Shown here: positions 32,479 through 42,085 of the stretch, one piece after another
How positions within the stretch are numbered: position 1 is the stretch's first letter
Layout of the letters: each line of letters starts with the position of its first letter
Assembly: GCA_020161435.1 (NCBI GenBank)
Contig: JAIUNV010000002.1
Location: forward strand, 558,001-622,000
DNA: 64,000 bases
Reading direction: 5' to 3'
Source: Bacteroidota bacterium
GTDB taxonomy: Bacteria; Bacteroidota; Bacteroidia; Chitinophagales; Chitinophagaceae
Notes under the pieces: generated by a model
Told to the model about the DNA's origin: nothing
What the model saw: the letters and a program-made list of their open reading frames with translations, nothing else
Databases searched by the model: none
Translations under genes and position numbers: made by a program

Positions 32479-33762
32479 ATGAACGAACGTTTGCTACAAT
32501 TCATCTGGCAGTTTCGCTATTACAATGCGCAACAACTGCAAACTACATTACATTATCCTATAGAAGTGATTCACCCCGGTGAATGGAACACACATCAGGG
32601 AGCTGATTTTCAAAATGCAAGAATCAATATTGATGGTACGCTGTGGGCAGGTGCTGTAGAGCTGCACTTACGCACCAGCGATTGGTACAAACACGGGCAT
32701 CATCACGATGACCGTTATGCAAAAATTATTTTGCATGTGGTGTACGAACATGATGTGCCAGACTGGCCGGCGGAGGTTCCTGTTTTAGCGTTGCGCAATC
32801 GTATTTCGGGCATGATGCTGCAGCAATACAGCAGCTGGATGAGTAGCCAGCAAGCCATACCCTGTGGCACACAAGCTTCAGCGGTGCCCTCTCTCATTTG
32901 GCAAAACTGGCTCGACCGGTTGCTGGCAGAAAGATTGCAGGAAAAAACAAACCGCGTTGCCAAACACATTCAGCAAACACAACAGCATTGGGAAGAAGTG
33001 TGCTGGCGCATGATCAGCCGGGCTATGGGTGGTGCTGTCAATGGCGAAAGCTTTGAACAAATGGCGTCATCTATTTCTGTAAACATTTTAGCGAAGCACA
33101 AAAACCAGATTCACCAACTGGAAGCGTTGCTCTTAGGTCAGGCAGGTTTGTTGCATAAACACATGACCGATAAGTATGCACAAATGTTGTACAAAGAGTA
33201 TCAGTTTTTACAGCAGAAATATCAGCTGCGGGTCATTCAACAGCCGCCCTCCTTTTTAAGAATGCGGCCAGTCAATTTTCCTACCATCCGATTGGCACAG
33301 CTGGCCATGCTCATTCATCGGAGCAGCCATTTGTTTTCGCAACTGCTGGAGGCAAATGAACTCAAACAAATTCACCAGTTGTTTGATGTAACAGCCAACG
33401 ATTATTGGCAAACCCATTTTAAACCCGACCACGAAAGTGATGCACAGCCAAAGACACTCGGCAAGCAGGCTATCGATAGTGTTGTGATAAATGCTATTGC
33501 GCCGCTATTGTATGCTTATGGCAAAGCTTTGAATCAACCCGCACAAACCGAAAAAGCATTGGGTTTTCTGCAAGCAACTGCTGCCGAAAAAAATACGTTC
33601 ATGACCGCTTTTGCTGCCATGAACGTACCTATCGAAAATGCCTATACTTCGCAAGCCTTACTACAACTGCGCAAACAATATTGCGATGCCCGACGCTGCC
33701 TCGAGTGTGCCGTGGGTAATCGCTTATTGCGCAGCGAAGCCCTTAGCCCCACTGGTAGCTAA
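32479..33762 (+). CDS. DUF2851 family protein
   Basis: 427 residues. MNERLLQFIWQFRYYN... and HPGEWNTHQGADFQNARINIDGTLWAGAVELHLRTSDWYKHGHHHD are the family core. That segment (G-D-F.NA.i.i...W.G.VE.H...SDW..H.H..d) resembles a PD-(D/E)xK-like strand pattern, which is inference. The C-terminal CDARRCLECAVGNRLL contains a Cys pair. Function unknown. Its last 20 bases overlap the 3' end of the convergent OsmC gene. Confidence 0.88.
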   Translation: MNERLLQFIWQFRYYNAQQLQTTLHYPIEVIHPGEWNTHQGADFQNARINIDGTLWAGAVELHLRTSDWYKHGHHHDDRYAKIILHVVYEHDVPDWPAEVPVLALRNRISGMMLQQYSSWMSSQQAIPCGTQASAVPSLIWQNWLDRLLAERLQEKTNRVAKHIQQTQQHWEEVCWRMISRAMGGAVNGESFEQMASSISVNILAKHKNQIHQLEALLLGQAGLLHKHMTDKYAQMLYKEYQFLQQKYQLRVIQQPPSFLRMRPVNFPTIRLAQLAMLIHRSSHLFSQLLEANELKQIHQLFDVTANDYWQTHFKPDHESDAQPKTLGKQAIDSVVINAIAPLLYAYGKALNQPAQTEKALGFLQATAAEKNTFMTAFAAMNVPIENAYTSQALLQLRKQYCDARRCLECAVGNRLLRSEALSPTGS

Positions 33763-34150
33763 TCGCCTGCTCCAGATCGGGGTGCAGGCTACGGGCCACC
33801 GGGCATGCATTACCTGCAGCTTCCAGTATTTGGCGGTCCTTATCGCTCAGGTCGAGTGCTGGCAGTTTTACCCACACTTCCATTTTTACAATGCGGCGCG
33901 GAGGTTCTTTGCTCATGTGTTTTTGCACATCTACAGTTGTACCTTCCAGCTCTATGCCCATATCAGTTGCCTTGATGGCCATAGTTGTAATGAGGCAAAG
34001 ACCAAGAGAAGTAGCCGTCAAATCGGTGGGCGAAAACCTTTCTCCTTTTCCCCTGTTATCTGTTGGTGCATCGGTTTCCAAACCCGATCCACTCTGATTA
34101 TGCACAGCTGTGCACCTTAACGCTCCATTGTAAATTAACGATGCGGTCAT
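33743..34150 (-). CDS. OsmC family peroxiredoxin-like protein
   Basis: 135 residues. The two redox-active cysteines lie in TSLGLCLITTMAIKA and GNACPVARSL, the OsmC/Ohr arrangement; FSPTDLTATSLG is the helix N-cap. Members reduce organic peroxides at the expense of dihydrolipoyl proteins or similar thiols in the cytoplasm. This YhfA/OsmC-like form is shorter at the N-terminus than Ohr. The 3' end overlaps the DUF2851 gene by 20 bp. Confidence 0.9.
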   Translation of the reverse strand: MTASLIYNGALRCTAVHNQSGSGLETDAPTDNRGKGERFSPTDLTATSLGLCLITTMAIKATDMGIELEGTTVDVQKHMSKEPPRRIVKMEVWVKLPALDLSDKDRQILEAAGNACPVARSLHPDLEQAISYQWG

Positions 34151-34195
34151 ACCTTATTTTTGGGCTAAATTTACTGTTACCTACAACACTAATAC

Positions 34196-35047
34196 ATGGT
34201 CATTTCAAAATTGATTCCCGCCTCACTTTGTTGCCTGCTTTCTTTAGCTTCTCTTTCGCTGTTAGCACAAGACACCAACGAAGGCTCAGACAGAAAGTCG
34301 AGACAGGCCAAGCAACAGGCCCGCAGAGACAAGGTGAATCAAATGGCCAAGGCCGAAGAAGAAGGTGCCATCATATACCATAAGGAATGGGTACTTGGCG
34401 GCAAGTTGTACAACGATGGTTTGGCAGCCCATTTTCAAAAGGCGAAAATGAAATCCAATTACAAATCACATTGGTACCTGGTAGAAGTAGGTGTAAGAAA
34501 GGCCAACAATGAATACAAGATTGGCAGCGAAAACATTAGCATTGGTTTTGCTTTAACCCGCCCATACATTTATGCAAAGCAAAACGTGTTTATGCAAACT
34601 AAAATTGGCTTTGGACAACAATATTTAATTGGTGGCAAAGGCAATAAAAACGGGGTTGCTGTAATGGCCATTTACGGTGGCGGTTTATCGCTCGGTTTGC
34701 TCAAACCATATTACATCGAAAAATTTGATGTTGCCAACAATGAGCTTATCAAAATAAACTGGATGGGTGGAGCTAACCGCACAGATACGCTGTTTTTAGA
34801 CCAATCGGTACAGGGTACCAGCGCCGGTTTTTTCAAAGGTTTTAATGAGTTGAAATTCAGACCCGGTGTGTTTGCCAAAACCGGTTTACGATTCGACTAT
34901 GGCCGCTACAACGAAATGGTGAGTGCCATTGAATGTGGCGTAAACGTAGAGTTCTACCCACAGGAAATGCCCATTATGGTAGACAATCCCGCCAAACGCT
35001 TTTTTGCCAACATATACGTAGGCATAGAATTTGGCCGGCGGAAATAA
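34196..35047 (+). CDS. Exported protein, probable outer-membrane beta-barrel
   Basis: 283 residues. [25 protein letters not shown] is a signal peptide, followed by a very basic segment ([19 protein letters not shown]) and alternating amphipathic strands ([43 protein letters not shown]) ending in [15 protein letters not shown]. The pattern suggests an eight-to-twelve-strand barrel. The family is not recognised. Divergent from OsmC; LipA follows 50 bp after its stop. Confidence 0.7.
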   Translation: MVISKLIPASLCCLLSLASLSLLAQDTNEGSDRKSRQAKQQARRDKVNQMAKAEEEGAIIYHKEWVLGGKLYNDGLAAHFQKAKMKSNYKSHWYLVEVGVRKANNEYKIGSENISIGFALTRPYIYAKQNVFMQTKIGFGQQYLIGGKGNKNGVAVMAIYGGGLSLGLLKPYYIEKFDVANNELIKINWMGGANRTDTLFLDQSVQGTSAGFFKGFNELKFRPGVFAKTGLRFDYGRYNEMVSAIECGVNVEFYPQEMPIMVDNPAKRFFANIYVGIEFGRRK

Positions 35048-35097
35048 CCTTTTGCACAGGATGCTGTTTATTCAGCAACTATTACCTTGCACAAATT

Positions 35098-36027
35098 ATG
35101 AGTTGTATTACACAGGATCAATCCGTAGAAAAAATAAAAAAACCATCGTGGCTGCGTGTAAAACTGCCCATTGGCGAAAGTTACAGGCATGTGAGAGGAT
35201 TGGTAGACAATCATAAACTGCATACCATTTGCGAAAGCGGCAATTGCCCTAACATGGGCGAATGCTGGGGTGCAGGCACTGCCACATTTATGATTTTGGG
35301 AAATACCTGTACCCGCAGCTGTGGCTTTTGTGCCGTAGCTACCGGCCGACCCGACCCCGTAGATTGGGACGAACCACAACGGGTGGCCGAAGCCATTCAT
35401 CTCATGAAAGTGAAGCATGCAGTTATCACTTCGGTAGACCGTGATGAAATACCCGACGGAGGCAGCATCATTTGGTACAACACCATCAAAGCGGTAAAAA
35501 CCCTCAATCCGGAAACCACGCTGGAAACGTTGATTCCGGATTTTAAAGGAGAAACAGAAAATATTTTGCGGGTAGCCGAAGCTGCACCAGAAGTGATTAG
35601 CCATAATATTGAAACGGTAGAACGCCTCACCCGTCAGGTGCGCATTCAGGCCAAGTACTGGCGCAGTATGGAAGTATTGCGTACACTTAAGCAGGCAGGC
35701 ATCCGTACCAAGAGTGGCATTATGCTGGGCCTTGGTGAAAGCATGGATGAAGTGAAGCAAACCATGGAAGACCTGCGCAATGTAAATGTGGATGTTATCA
35801 CCATTGGTCAATACCTGCAACCCACCAGCCGCCACCTGCCAGTCGATCGTTTTGTGCACCCTGATGAGTTTGGCATGCTTCGTGAGTTTGGCTACGAACT
35901 GGGCTTCGACTATGTAGAAAGCGGCCCGCTGGTACGCAGCAGCTACCACAGCGAAAACCACGTGATAGCAGGCTATGGCCGTAATGCATGGATGCAAGAA
36001 AAAAAGGCTGAAGTAGTTTCAGCATAA
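35098..36027 (+). CDS. lipA: Lipoyl synthase
   Basis: 309 residues from ATG at 35098; the longer frame overlaps the previous gene. [13 protein letters not shown] holds the auxiliary cluster ligands, and [10 protein letters not shown] the radical-SAM CxxxCxxC; the C-terminal [12 protein letters not shown] supplies the Ser ligand of the auxiliary cluster. It inserts two sulphurs into protein-bound octanoate to give lipoyl-E2 subunits and the GcvH protein. lipB is not adjacent. Confidence 0.97.
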   Translation: MSCITQDQSVEKIKKPSWLRVKLPIGESYRHVRGLVDNHKLHTICESGNCPNMGECWGAGTATFMILGNTCTRSCGFCAVATGRPDPVDWDEPQRVAEAIHLMKVKHAVITSVDRDEIPDGGSIIWYNTIKAVKTLNPETTLETLIPDFKGETENILRVAEAAPEVISHNIETVERLTRQVRIQAKYWRSMEVLRTLKQAGIRTKSGIMLGLGESMDEVKQTMEDLRNVNVDVITIGQYLQPTSRHLPVDRFVHPDEFGMLREFGYELGFDYVESGPLVRSSYHSENHVIAGYGRNAWMQEKKAEVVSA

Positions 36028-36089
36028 ATAAATAAAAACATTAATGATACAGCAGGCACCCGCAATGGGTGCTTTGCTATTTTTAGGCC

Positions 36090-37049
36090 ATGAAGCAATT
36101 AATGGTTCTTGCGGTACTGCTCAGCACTACCCTTTTTGCAAATGCACAACTCACCTGGCAAAATGTAGATTCAGCTTTCGGGCCATTGCCCAAAGGCGTA
36201 CATGTATACCGCACCAATACGGCATTGGCTGGCAAACCCAACATTGCGTATTACATCGAACTACCACTGAAAAACAAACAGCTTTCATTTGATGCCCTTA
36301 CGGGAAATGGAAAAAGGTTTACCCCTACCCAATACTTCGAACAGCATGCCTCGCCACTGGTGGTAGCCAACTGCACTTTCTTTTCTTTTGCCAACAATGC
36401 CAACCTGAACATGGTGGTAAGCAACGGACAATTGAAAGCGTACAACACCCCTGCGGTAAAAATGGGTAAAGACAGTTCCCGATACTACTACATTACCCGC
36501 AGTGCCATTGGCATCGGCAAAAAACGAAAAGCAGATGTAGCCTGGACTTATACAGATACGGCACTGCGCTACGCTTATGCATGGATACAACCCAGTGTGG
36601 CCACGGGCAACCTTGCCGATCCTTCTCTGCAAGATGTAATAACAGCCAATGCCAGCTTGCCCAAGCCTGTTAAATGGAAAATGCGAACAGCTGTAGGCGG
36701 TGGTCCTGTTGTGCTGGAAGCCGGGGCAGTAAAAGTGTACAACAAGGAAGAACGCATGTTTGTAACAGGCCTGCAAGACAAGCATCCCCGCACTGCCATG
36801 GGTTATACCCGTGATGGACGTCTGATTATTTTAGCGGTAGAAGGCCGTAACCCCGGCATTGCCGAAGGCGCCACCTTGGAACAATTAGGCCACATGTTGC
36901 TGCAAGCCGGCTGTGTAGAAGGCCTCAATCTCGATGGTGGTGGCAGCAGCTGCTTACTAATCAACGGAAAAACTACCATAAAACCATCCGACAAAGAAGG
37001 CCAACGGCCGGTACCAGCTGTGTTTGTGGTTACAACTACAAGCTATTAG
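36090..37049 (+). CDS. Exported phosphodiester glycosidase (NAGPA/DUF2233 domain)
   Basis: 319 residues. MKQLMVLAVLLSTTLFANAQ is a signal peptide. VVANCTFFSFANNANLNMVVSNG, RTAVGGGPVVLEAG, PRTAMGYTRDGRLIILAVEGR and the terminal GCVEGLNLDGGGSSCLLINGK are the NAGPA domain signatures, with the DGGGSS loop near residue 275. The human homologue uncovers mannose 6-phosphate; bacterial members may cleave GlcNAc-1-phosphodiesters of envelope polymers or phosphoglycans. A -7-like CTATTTTTA lies just before the ATG and overlaps a weak hairpin after lipA. Confidence 0.88.
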   Translation: MKQLMVLAVLLSTTLFANAQLTWQNVDSAFGPLPKGVHVYRTNTALAGKPNIAYYIELPLKNKQLSFDALTGNGKRFTPTQYFEQHASPLVVANCTFFSFANNANLNMVVSNGQLKAYNTPAVKMGKDSSRYYYITRSAIGIGKKRKADVAWTYTDTALRYAYAWIQPSVATGNLADPSLQDVITANASLPKPVKWKMRTAVGGGPVVLEAGAVKVYNKEERMFVTGLQDKHPRTAMGYTRDGRLIILAVEGRNPGIAEGATLEQLGHMLLQAGCVEGLNLDGGGSSCLLINGKTTIKPSDKEGQRPVPAVFVVTTTSY

Positions 37050-37173
37050 TTGATCTGACTATTGCACATCACTCATATCCTGAGGTACTTTGGCACAGAT
37101 TTTGGGATAACTATTGCGAGTTTAAGGTTAAAACATTAAATTCGTTGTTCCAACGTCAAATCCCCACACGGAT

Positions 37174-37716
37174 ATGAAAAATATAATACCCCTTGCAGCC
37201 CTCATGGCTGCATTATTTTTTGTCGGATGTCAGAAGTTCGATGGCAATCAGGACTCGAAGCTATACGTATATCTCACAGATAACGCCATACTTGCAGATG
37301 AGGTAAACGTAGAAATACAAGGCGTTAAAGTAAAATACAAAGGCACCGTAGAACCTGCGAGTAGCACCAACCCGGGCAGCAGCGAAGATTGGGTTTGGCT
37401 GGATGTAAATGAAGGCGTATACAATCTTCTGAACTTCACCAACGGACGTAAAACACTGCTGGCAGTAGGCGGCGTACCCGGTGCCAACATAAAAGAAATG
37501 CGGTTTGTGCTGGGCAAAAACAATACAATAAAATTTGATGGACAAACCTATCCTATGACATTGGAAGCAGGCAATGAGTTTGGCTATAAAATAGATGTGG
37601 TGAAAAAAATGGGAATCCCCCGGGATTCTATCACCATTGATTTTGATGCAGCATTATCAGTAATTGAAGTTGGTGTACATCAATACAAACTGGTACCGCA
37701 TTTGGTAGTAAAATAA
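37174..37716 (+). CDS. DUF4382 lipoprotein
   Basis: 180 residues. A lipobox FVGC (Cys19) follows a short hydrophobic leader, so the protein should be a lipoprotein. SKLYVYLTDNAILADEVNVEIQGVKVKY and WVWLDVNEGVYNLLNFTNGRK, then IKEMRFVLGKNNTIKFDGQ, give the DUF4382 beta-sandwich. Function unknown; members are often periplasmic or surface-exposed in Bacteroidota. A terminator shared with the convergent ROK gene follows. Confidence 0.87.
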   Translation: MKNIIPLAALMAALFFVGCQKFDGNQDSKLYVYLTDNAILADEVNVEIQGVKVKYKGTVEPASSTNPGSSEDWVWLDVNEGVYNLLNFTNGRKTLLAVGGVPGANIKEMRFVLGKNNTIKFDGQTYPMTLEAGNEFGYKIDVVKKMGIPRDSITIDFDAALSVIEVGVHQYKLVPHLVVK

Positions 37717-37740
37717 TGACAACGGATAACCCTTTCTAAT

Positions 37741-37782
37741 AAAAGCGGGGCATTCATTAACAATGAATAGCCCCGCTTTCTT
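37741..37782. terminator. Bidirectional terminator between the DUF4382 and ROK genes
   Basis: AAAGCGGGGC / GCCCCGCTTT stem extended by ATTCATT / AATGAAT pairing, T-rich on both sides. Confidence 0.85.
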
Positions 37783-37799
37783 ATGGTAAATGTGCTATG

Positions 37800-38807
37800 T
37801 TATTTCTTTTCCCAAACCAACGCACTGGCACCTAATATTGCCGCATCGCTTTCTTTGAGCAGGCTAAATACAAGCTTCACTTTATTGCGGAAAATGGGCA
37901 GCAGGTTTTCTTCCATATGGGTGCGTACAGGCTTCATAATTAAGTCGCCTGCCTTGGTGGGTCCGCCAAATAGAACAATGGCTTCGGGCGAAGAAAACAT
38001 CACAAAATTGGCCAGAGCCATGCCCAGAATTTTACCGGTGTACTCGAATACTTCAATAGCAATTTCGTCGCCTTGCATAGCGCATTCGTACACATGGTAG
38101 CTTTCCAGCTCTTCCACCGGCACATTGCGCAGCAGAGAAGTTTTGTTGTGGTGCTTCTCCAGCAACTCCAATGCTGTAAGCCTTATGCCCGTAGCAGAAG
38201 CATACGCTTCCAGCGATCCATGAGCACCTGTTCCCCAGTGCAAACGCCCATCAGGTATGATGATGGTATGGCCGAGTTCGCCGGCAAAACCATCGTGGCC
38301 GTAAATCAATTGACCATTTGCCACAATGCCGCTACCCACACCTGTGCCCAACGTAATCATGATAAAATCTTTCATACCACGGGCCGCTCCATACATCATT
38401 TCGCCTACGGCTGCAGCATTGGCATCATTGGTGAGGCTGGCATCGAGGCCAAACCTGGCAGCAATCATATCTGCCAATGGAATCACTCCTTTCCAGGGCA
38501 GGTTGGGTGCATACTCTACCGTTCCTTTGTAATAGTTGCCATTTGGAGCTCCTACCCCAATGCCTTTGATTTCTGTAACGCCGCCTACCGAATCGATAGC
38601 TGGTAAAATGGCTTCGTACAAGGCATCTATAAACTTATCAACCGACTTATGTTTTTTGGTACTGATAGCACCGCGATAAAAAATATCGCCACGTGTATCA
38701 ACCAAACCAAACTTGGTATTGGTACCACCTATATCGATACCGATGGCATATTGTTGCGATTTATCGATGGTACTACTGTCGTTCAAATTACCGGATTGCT
38801 TTGCCAA
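37800..38807 (-). CDS. ROK family sugar kinase, zinc-site cysteines missing
   Basis: About 335 residues. No ATG precedes the conserved start YAIGIDIGGTNTKFG; TTG codons at 38807 and 38849 are the candidates, and the latter would overlap the upstream permease gene by 17 bp. Present are the phosphate-binding GIDIGGTNTK, LTNDANAAAVGE (catalytic Asp) and ITLGTGVGSGI. The usual zinc motif CxCGxxGC(L)E reads WGTGAHGSLE here, so all three Cys are replaced while GxE is kept. It probably phosphorylates glucose or a related hexose brought in by the neighbouring permease. Confidence 0.85.
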   Translation of the reverse strand: MAKQSGNLNDSSTIDKSQQYAIGIDIGGTNTKFGLVDTRGDIFYRGAISTKKHKSVDKFIDALYEAILPAIDSVGGVTEIKGIGVGAPNGNYYKGTVEYAPNLPWKGVIPLADMIAARFGLDASLTNDANAAAVGEMMYGAARGMKDFIMITLGTGVGSGIVANGQLIYGHDGFAGELGHTIIIPDGRLHWGTGAHGSLEAYASATGIRLTALELLEKHHNKTSLLRNVPVEELESYHVYECAMQGDEIAIEVFEYTGKILGMALANFVMFSSPEAIVLFGGPTKAGDLIMKPVRTHMEENLLPIFRNKVKLVFSLLKESDAAILGASALVWEKK

Positions 38808-38832
38808 GGTTCCTAAAATTAATGGTGAACAT

Positions 38833-40434
38833 TTAATGTGATGCCGCAACAGTTTGATCGAAATCGAGCCCCTGCTTTTTCAGCACACTTTTCAGTTTGA
38901 GTGCAAGGAAGGCGAGGAATGCAAAGCAGGCTGCAGCAACCAAATAAGAATTATGCAAACCTACAGCACCATCACCTACGGCACCCTGCAAAGGTGGAAT
39001 AATGGCGCCACCCAGAATCATCATGATAAGCAAAGCCGACCCTTCGCTGGTGTATTTGCCCAAACCACCCACACCCAGCGAGAAGATACAAGGCCACATA
39101 ATGGAGCAGCACAAACCACCGGCGATGAATGCAAATACAGAAACCAAACCGGTAGTGAACACACCCACCAACATGGCAATGGTAGCGAGGATAGACAAGG
39201 TGAGCAATGTTTTCACTGGCTTCTCTTCGCCATAGAAGAAAGCAGCTACGGCAATGGCAATACAGATAGCGTATGGCAGCAGATTGCCCACTTCATTGCC
39301 ATACAAAACGTTTACACCCAGCACCACGCCAAATGCAATAAATGGCACTACAATGGTGGCAATTTTTTTGGCTGTTTTACCCAGGTTGAAAACACTGATG
39401 GCACCCGTCCAGCGACCGATCATAAGGCTACCCCAATACAGCGAAATGTATTGAGAAATTTCACTTTCATCCAAGCCTGTTTCGTTGAAATAACCCGGTG
39501 TTTTTAGCAAGGCACCAAAGTTGTTGTCGATGGTTACTTCTACACCAACGTATACAAAAATGCCAATCATGCCATAAATGAGTTGAGGATACTTCATGGC
39601 ACCCCAACCATCGGGGCTTTTGTTGGCAGCACCATTGCTTATAAACAATACAGCGATAATGAGCACAAACGTAGCCAACAACAATGGCAGTTTAGAAATC
39701 TCAGTAAATGTGCCCAGCAAAATGATACCCAAAATACCAATCGTCATTACCACCAACGAACCCGATGCTTTGCTGGCTTTTTCAAAAGGCTCATCGTTTT
39801 TGCCATCGGGCAATTTGGAAAATAAAAAGAACAAGGCAACGGCAGCAAACACACCCGCTACAATGAGGTATAAATTATTGATATTGGTAACAGTTACATC
39901 TTGCTTTGCACCAATACCACCAAACAGAAAAAAGCTAACGATGATGGGCCCCAGTGTTGTACCCAACGAATTGACACCTCCGCCAAGGTTGAGGCGATGC
40001 GAACCGGTAGCTGGATCGCCGAGGCTAATGGCAAAAGGCTGTGCACAGGTTTGCTGCAGCGAAAAGCCCAATGCTACAATAAACAATGAGCCCAGAATAG
40101 CATAGTAAGAATTAGCGTTGGCTGAAGGAATGATGAGTAAAGCACCTACAACAGAAATAAAAAGCCCGTAGATAATGCCCCGCTTGTAACCTATTTTGTT
40201 TACAATGTCGGTGCCAATCAAATTAGACACTACAAAAAGAATAAGTGACCCAACAAAATAGGCAATGTAAAAAGCTGAACCGAGCAACTGCGATTCAAAC
40301 TGTGTCAATTCAAAATGAGTTTTACAAAAAGGAATAAGAATACTGTTGGAAGCGGCGATAAATCCCCAAAAAAAGAACACCATAACAAGTGTTCCCAACG
40401 CACTGTAATTAGTTGGTTTTGCTGTTTGATTCAT
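38833..40434 (-). CDS. FucP/GluP-type sugar MFS permease
   Basis: 533 residues from ATG at 40434; upstream in-frame residues are excluded. The N-terminus LGTLVMVFFFWGFIAASNSILIPF, then QPFAISLGDPATGSHRLNLGGGVNSLGTTLGP, is characteristic of the FHS (fucose:H+ symporter) family. About fourteen hydrophobic segments are visible because of an extra loop with two helices between halves, as in many Bacteroidota members. Substrate may be fucose, glucose or galactose. It is co-transcribed with the ROK kinase downstream. A -7-like element TACATTTA lies at 40462-40469 (minus). Confidence 0.9.
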   Translation of the reverse strand: MNQTAKPTNYSALGTLVMVFFFWGFIAASNSILIPFCKTHFELTQFESQLLGSAFYIAYFVGSLILFVVSNLIGTDIVNKIGYKRGIIYGLFISVVGALLIIPSANANSYYAILGSLFIVALGFSLQQTCAQPFAISLGDPATGSHRLNLGGGVNSLGTTLGPIIVSFFLFGGIGAKQDVTVTNINNLYLIVAGVFAAVALFFLFSKLPDGKNDEPFEKASKASGSLVVMTIGILGIILLGTFTEISKLPLLLATFVLIIAVLFISNGAANKSPDGWGAMKYPQLIYGMIGIFVYVGVEVTIDNNFGALLKTPGYFNETGLDESEISQYISLYWGSLMIGRWTGAISVFNLGKTAKKIATIVVPFIAFGVVLGVNVLYGNEVGNLLPYAICIAIAVAAFFYGEEKPVKTLLTLSILATIAMLVGVFTTGLVSVFAFIAGGLCCSIMWPCIFSLGVGGLGKYTSEGSALLIMMILGGAIIPPLQGAVGDGAVGLHNSYLVAAACFAFLAFLALKLKSVLKKQGLDFDQTVAASH

Positions 40435-40461
40435 AAGGCATCGATTAAATAAGAAGAGGCG

Positions 40462-40469
40462 TAAATGTA
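40462..40469 (-). promoter_or_regulatory. Putative -7 element of the permease-kinase operon
   Basis: Minus-strand TACATTTA, one mismatch from TAnnTTTG, 27 bases before the ATG at 40434. Confidence 0.35.
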
Positions 40470-40619
40470 GCCGCTTTTGCAACGCAGAAAAATTTTTTAA
40501 GATGGGCTGCACAATGGCAATCTTAGCCTAAATTGTCGGGCCAAGTGTGGTCAATTATTAATAAAATAATTAAGTAGAATAATCTGGATTTTACCAGGCC
40601 ATTTACAAATGCCTCAATC

Positions 40620-42038
40620 ATGGAAATAGTACACATAAGTGCCGAATGCTACCCCGTAGCCAAAGCCGGCGGGCTGGGCGATGTAGTGGGAGCTTTGCCA
40701 AAATACCAACAGCAGTTAGGGCATTTAGCAAAAGTGGTAATGCCCATGTACCGCAGCAAATATTTATACAACCATGAGTGGGAGCTGGTACACGAAAGCG
40801 GCACCTACCTGGGCAATACCTGGTTTCGCTACGCCGTCATCAAAGAAAAAACCAATGAGCTGGGTTTTGATTTGTACCTGCTCGACATCAACGGATTGCT
40901 CGACCGCGAAAAAGTATATGGGTACGATGATGATACGGAACGCTTCACCGCATTTCAAATAGCCGTGGTGCATTGGCTGGCTACTTGGGAGCACCGTCCC
41001 GATGTGGTGCATGTACACGACCACCATACTGGCCTTATCCCCTTCATGATGAAATATTGCTACGCTTATCAGTCTTTGCGTAGCATTAAAACAGTTTTTA
41101 CCATACACAATGGCCAGTATCAGGGTTGGATGGGTTGGAACAAAAGCCATTACCTGCCCAGTTTCGACAATTGGAAAAGCGGCATGCTCGAATGGAAAGA
41201 CAGCATCAATGCTTTGGCAGCAGCCGTGAAGTGTGCCGATAAAGTAACGACGGTGAGCCAGAGCTACATGGAAGAATTGCGTATTCAGGCCAATGGATTA
41301 GAAGATTTGTTTGAATACGAAAAAGGCAAATGCTCCGGAATCCTCAACGGTATTGATACTGAAGTTTGGGACCCGGAAACCGATCCACTCCTCCCCTACA
41401 ATTATGGCATTGCTGATGTAGTAGAAGGCAAAGAACTGAACAAGAAATCTGTTTGCCAGCATTTTGGCCTCGATGCAGATAAGCCATTGTTCATTTTCAT
41501 TGGCCGATTGGTAGGTGAAAAAGCAGCTGAAATTCTTCCATCGGCTATTGGTGAAGCCGCAGCGGAATTCAATGGTGCCCTGAATTTTATTGTGCTCGGC
41601 AGTGGCGATCCCAAACTGGAATATGAACTGCAGGCATTGCAGGAACTCATACCCAATCAGATGAGTTGTTACATTGGCTACAACGAAAAACTGGCACACC
41701 AGTTGTATGCCGCTGCCGACTTTTTGCTGATGCCCAGCCGGGTAGAACCTTGTGGCCTCAACCAAATGTATGCGTTGCGCTATGGAACCGTGCCCATGGT
41801 TCGCAATACCGGCGGTCTTCGGGATACGGTGATAGACATTGGCGCCCCCAATTTTACCGGTTACGGTTTGGTATTTGAACATCCGTCTGTTGGCGATTTA
41901 AAACATGCCATTCATCGGGCTGCCTCGTGGTATTTTGAAAAGCCCGACATCTTATTGGCAGCAAGGCAAAAAATGATGGCCATCGACAACAGCTGGACAA
42001 AAAGTGCAGCAGCTTATATCGACCTTTACAAATCATAA
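40620..42038 (+). CDS. glgA: Glycogen synthase
   Basis: 472 residues, GT5. The N-terminus has HISAECYPVAKAGGLGDVVGALPK with the KxGGL ADP-binding motif; VHDHHTGLIPFMMKY and TIHNGQYQGW follow, and the C-terminal half has SRVEPCGLNQMYALRYGTVPMVRNTGGLRDTV, in which the Glu-x-Cys-Gly loop binds the donor. It elongates alpha-1,4-glucan from ADP-glucose in the cytoplasm. The order glgA-glgC-transporter-amylase on one strand joins storage to maltodextrin use. Confidence 0.95.
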   Translation: MEIVHISAECYPVAKAGGLGDVVGALPKYQQQLGHLAKVVMPMYRSKYLYNHEWELVHESGTYLGNTWFRYAVIKEKTNELGFDLYLLDINGLLDREKVYGYDDDTERFTAFQIAVVHWLATWEHRPDVVHVHDHHTGLIPFMMKYCYAYQSLRSIKTVFTIHNGQYQGWMGWNKSHYLPSFDNWKSGMLEWKDSINALAAAVKCADKVTTVSQSYMEELRIQANGLEDLFEYEKGKCSGILNGIDTEVWDPETDPLLPYNYGIADVVEGKELNKKSVCQHFGLDADKPLFIFIGRLVGEKAAEILPSAIGEAAAEFNGALNFIVLGSGDPKLEYELQALQELIPNQMSCYIGYNEKLAHQLYAAADFLLMPSRVEPCGLNQMYALRYGTVPMVRNTGGLRDTVIDIGAPNFTGYGLVFEHPSVGDLKHAIHRAASWYFEKPDILLAARQKMMAIDNSWTKSAAAYIDLYKS

Positions 42039-42085
42039 TTGAATAGAACAACGAACATCAATACTCACCTTATAAACTCATTACA

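Noticed and set aside
36051..36078. Hairpin GCACCC/GGGTGC after lipA as a terminator
   Set aside because: Six-bp stem with an internal loop and a weak T-run that also overlaps the next promoter; left out of the feature list.
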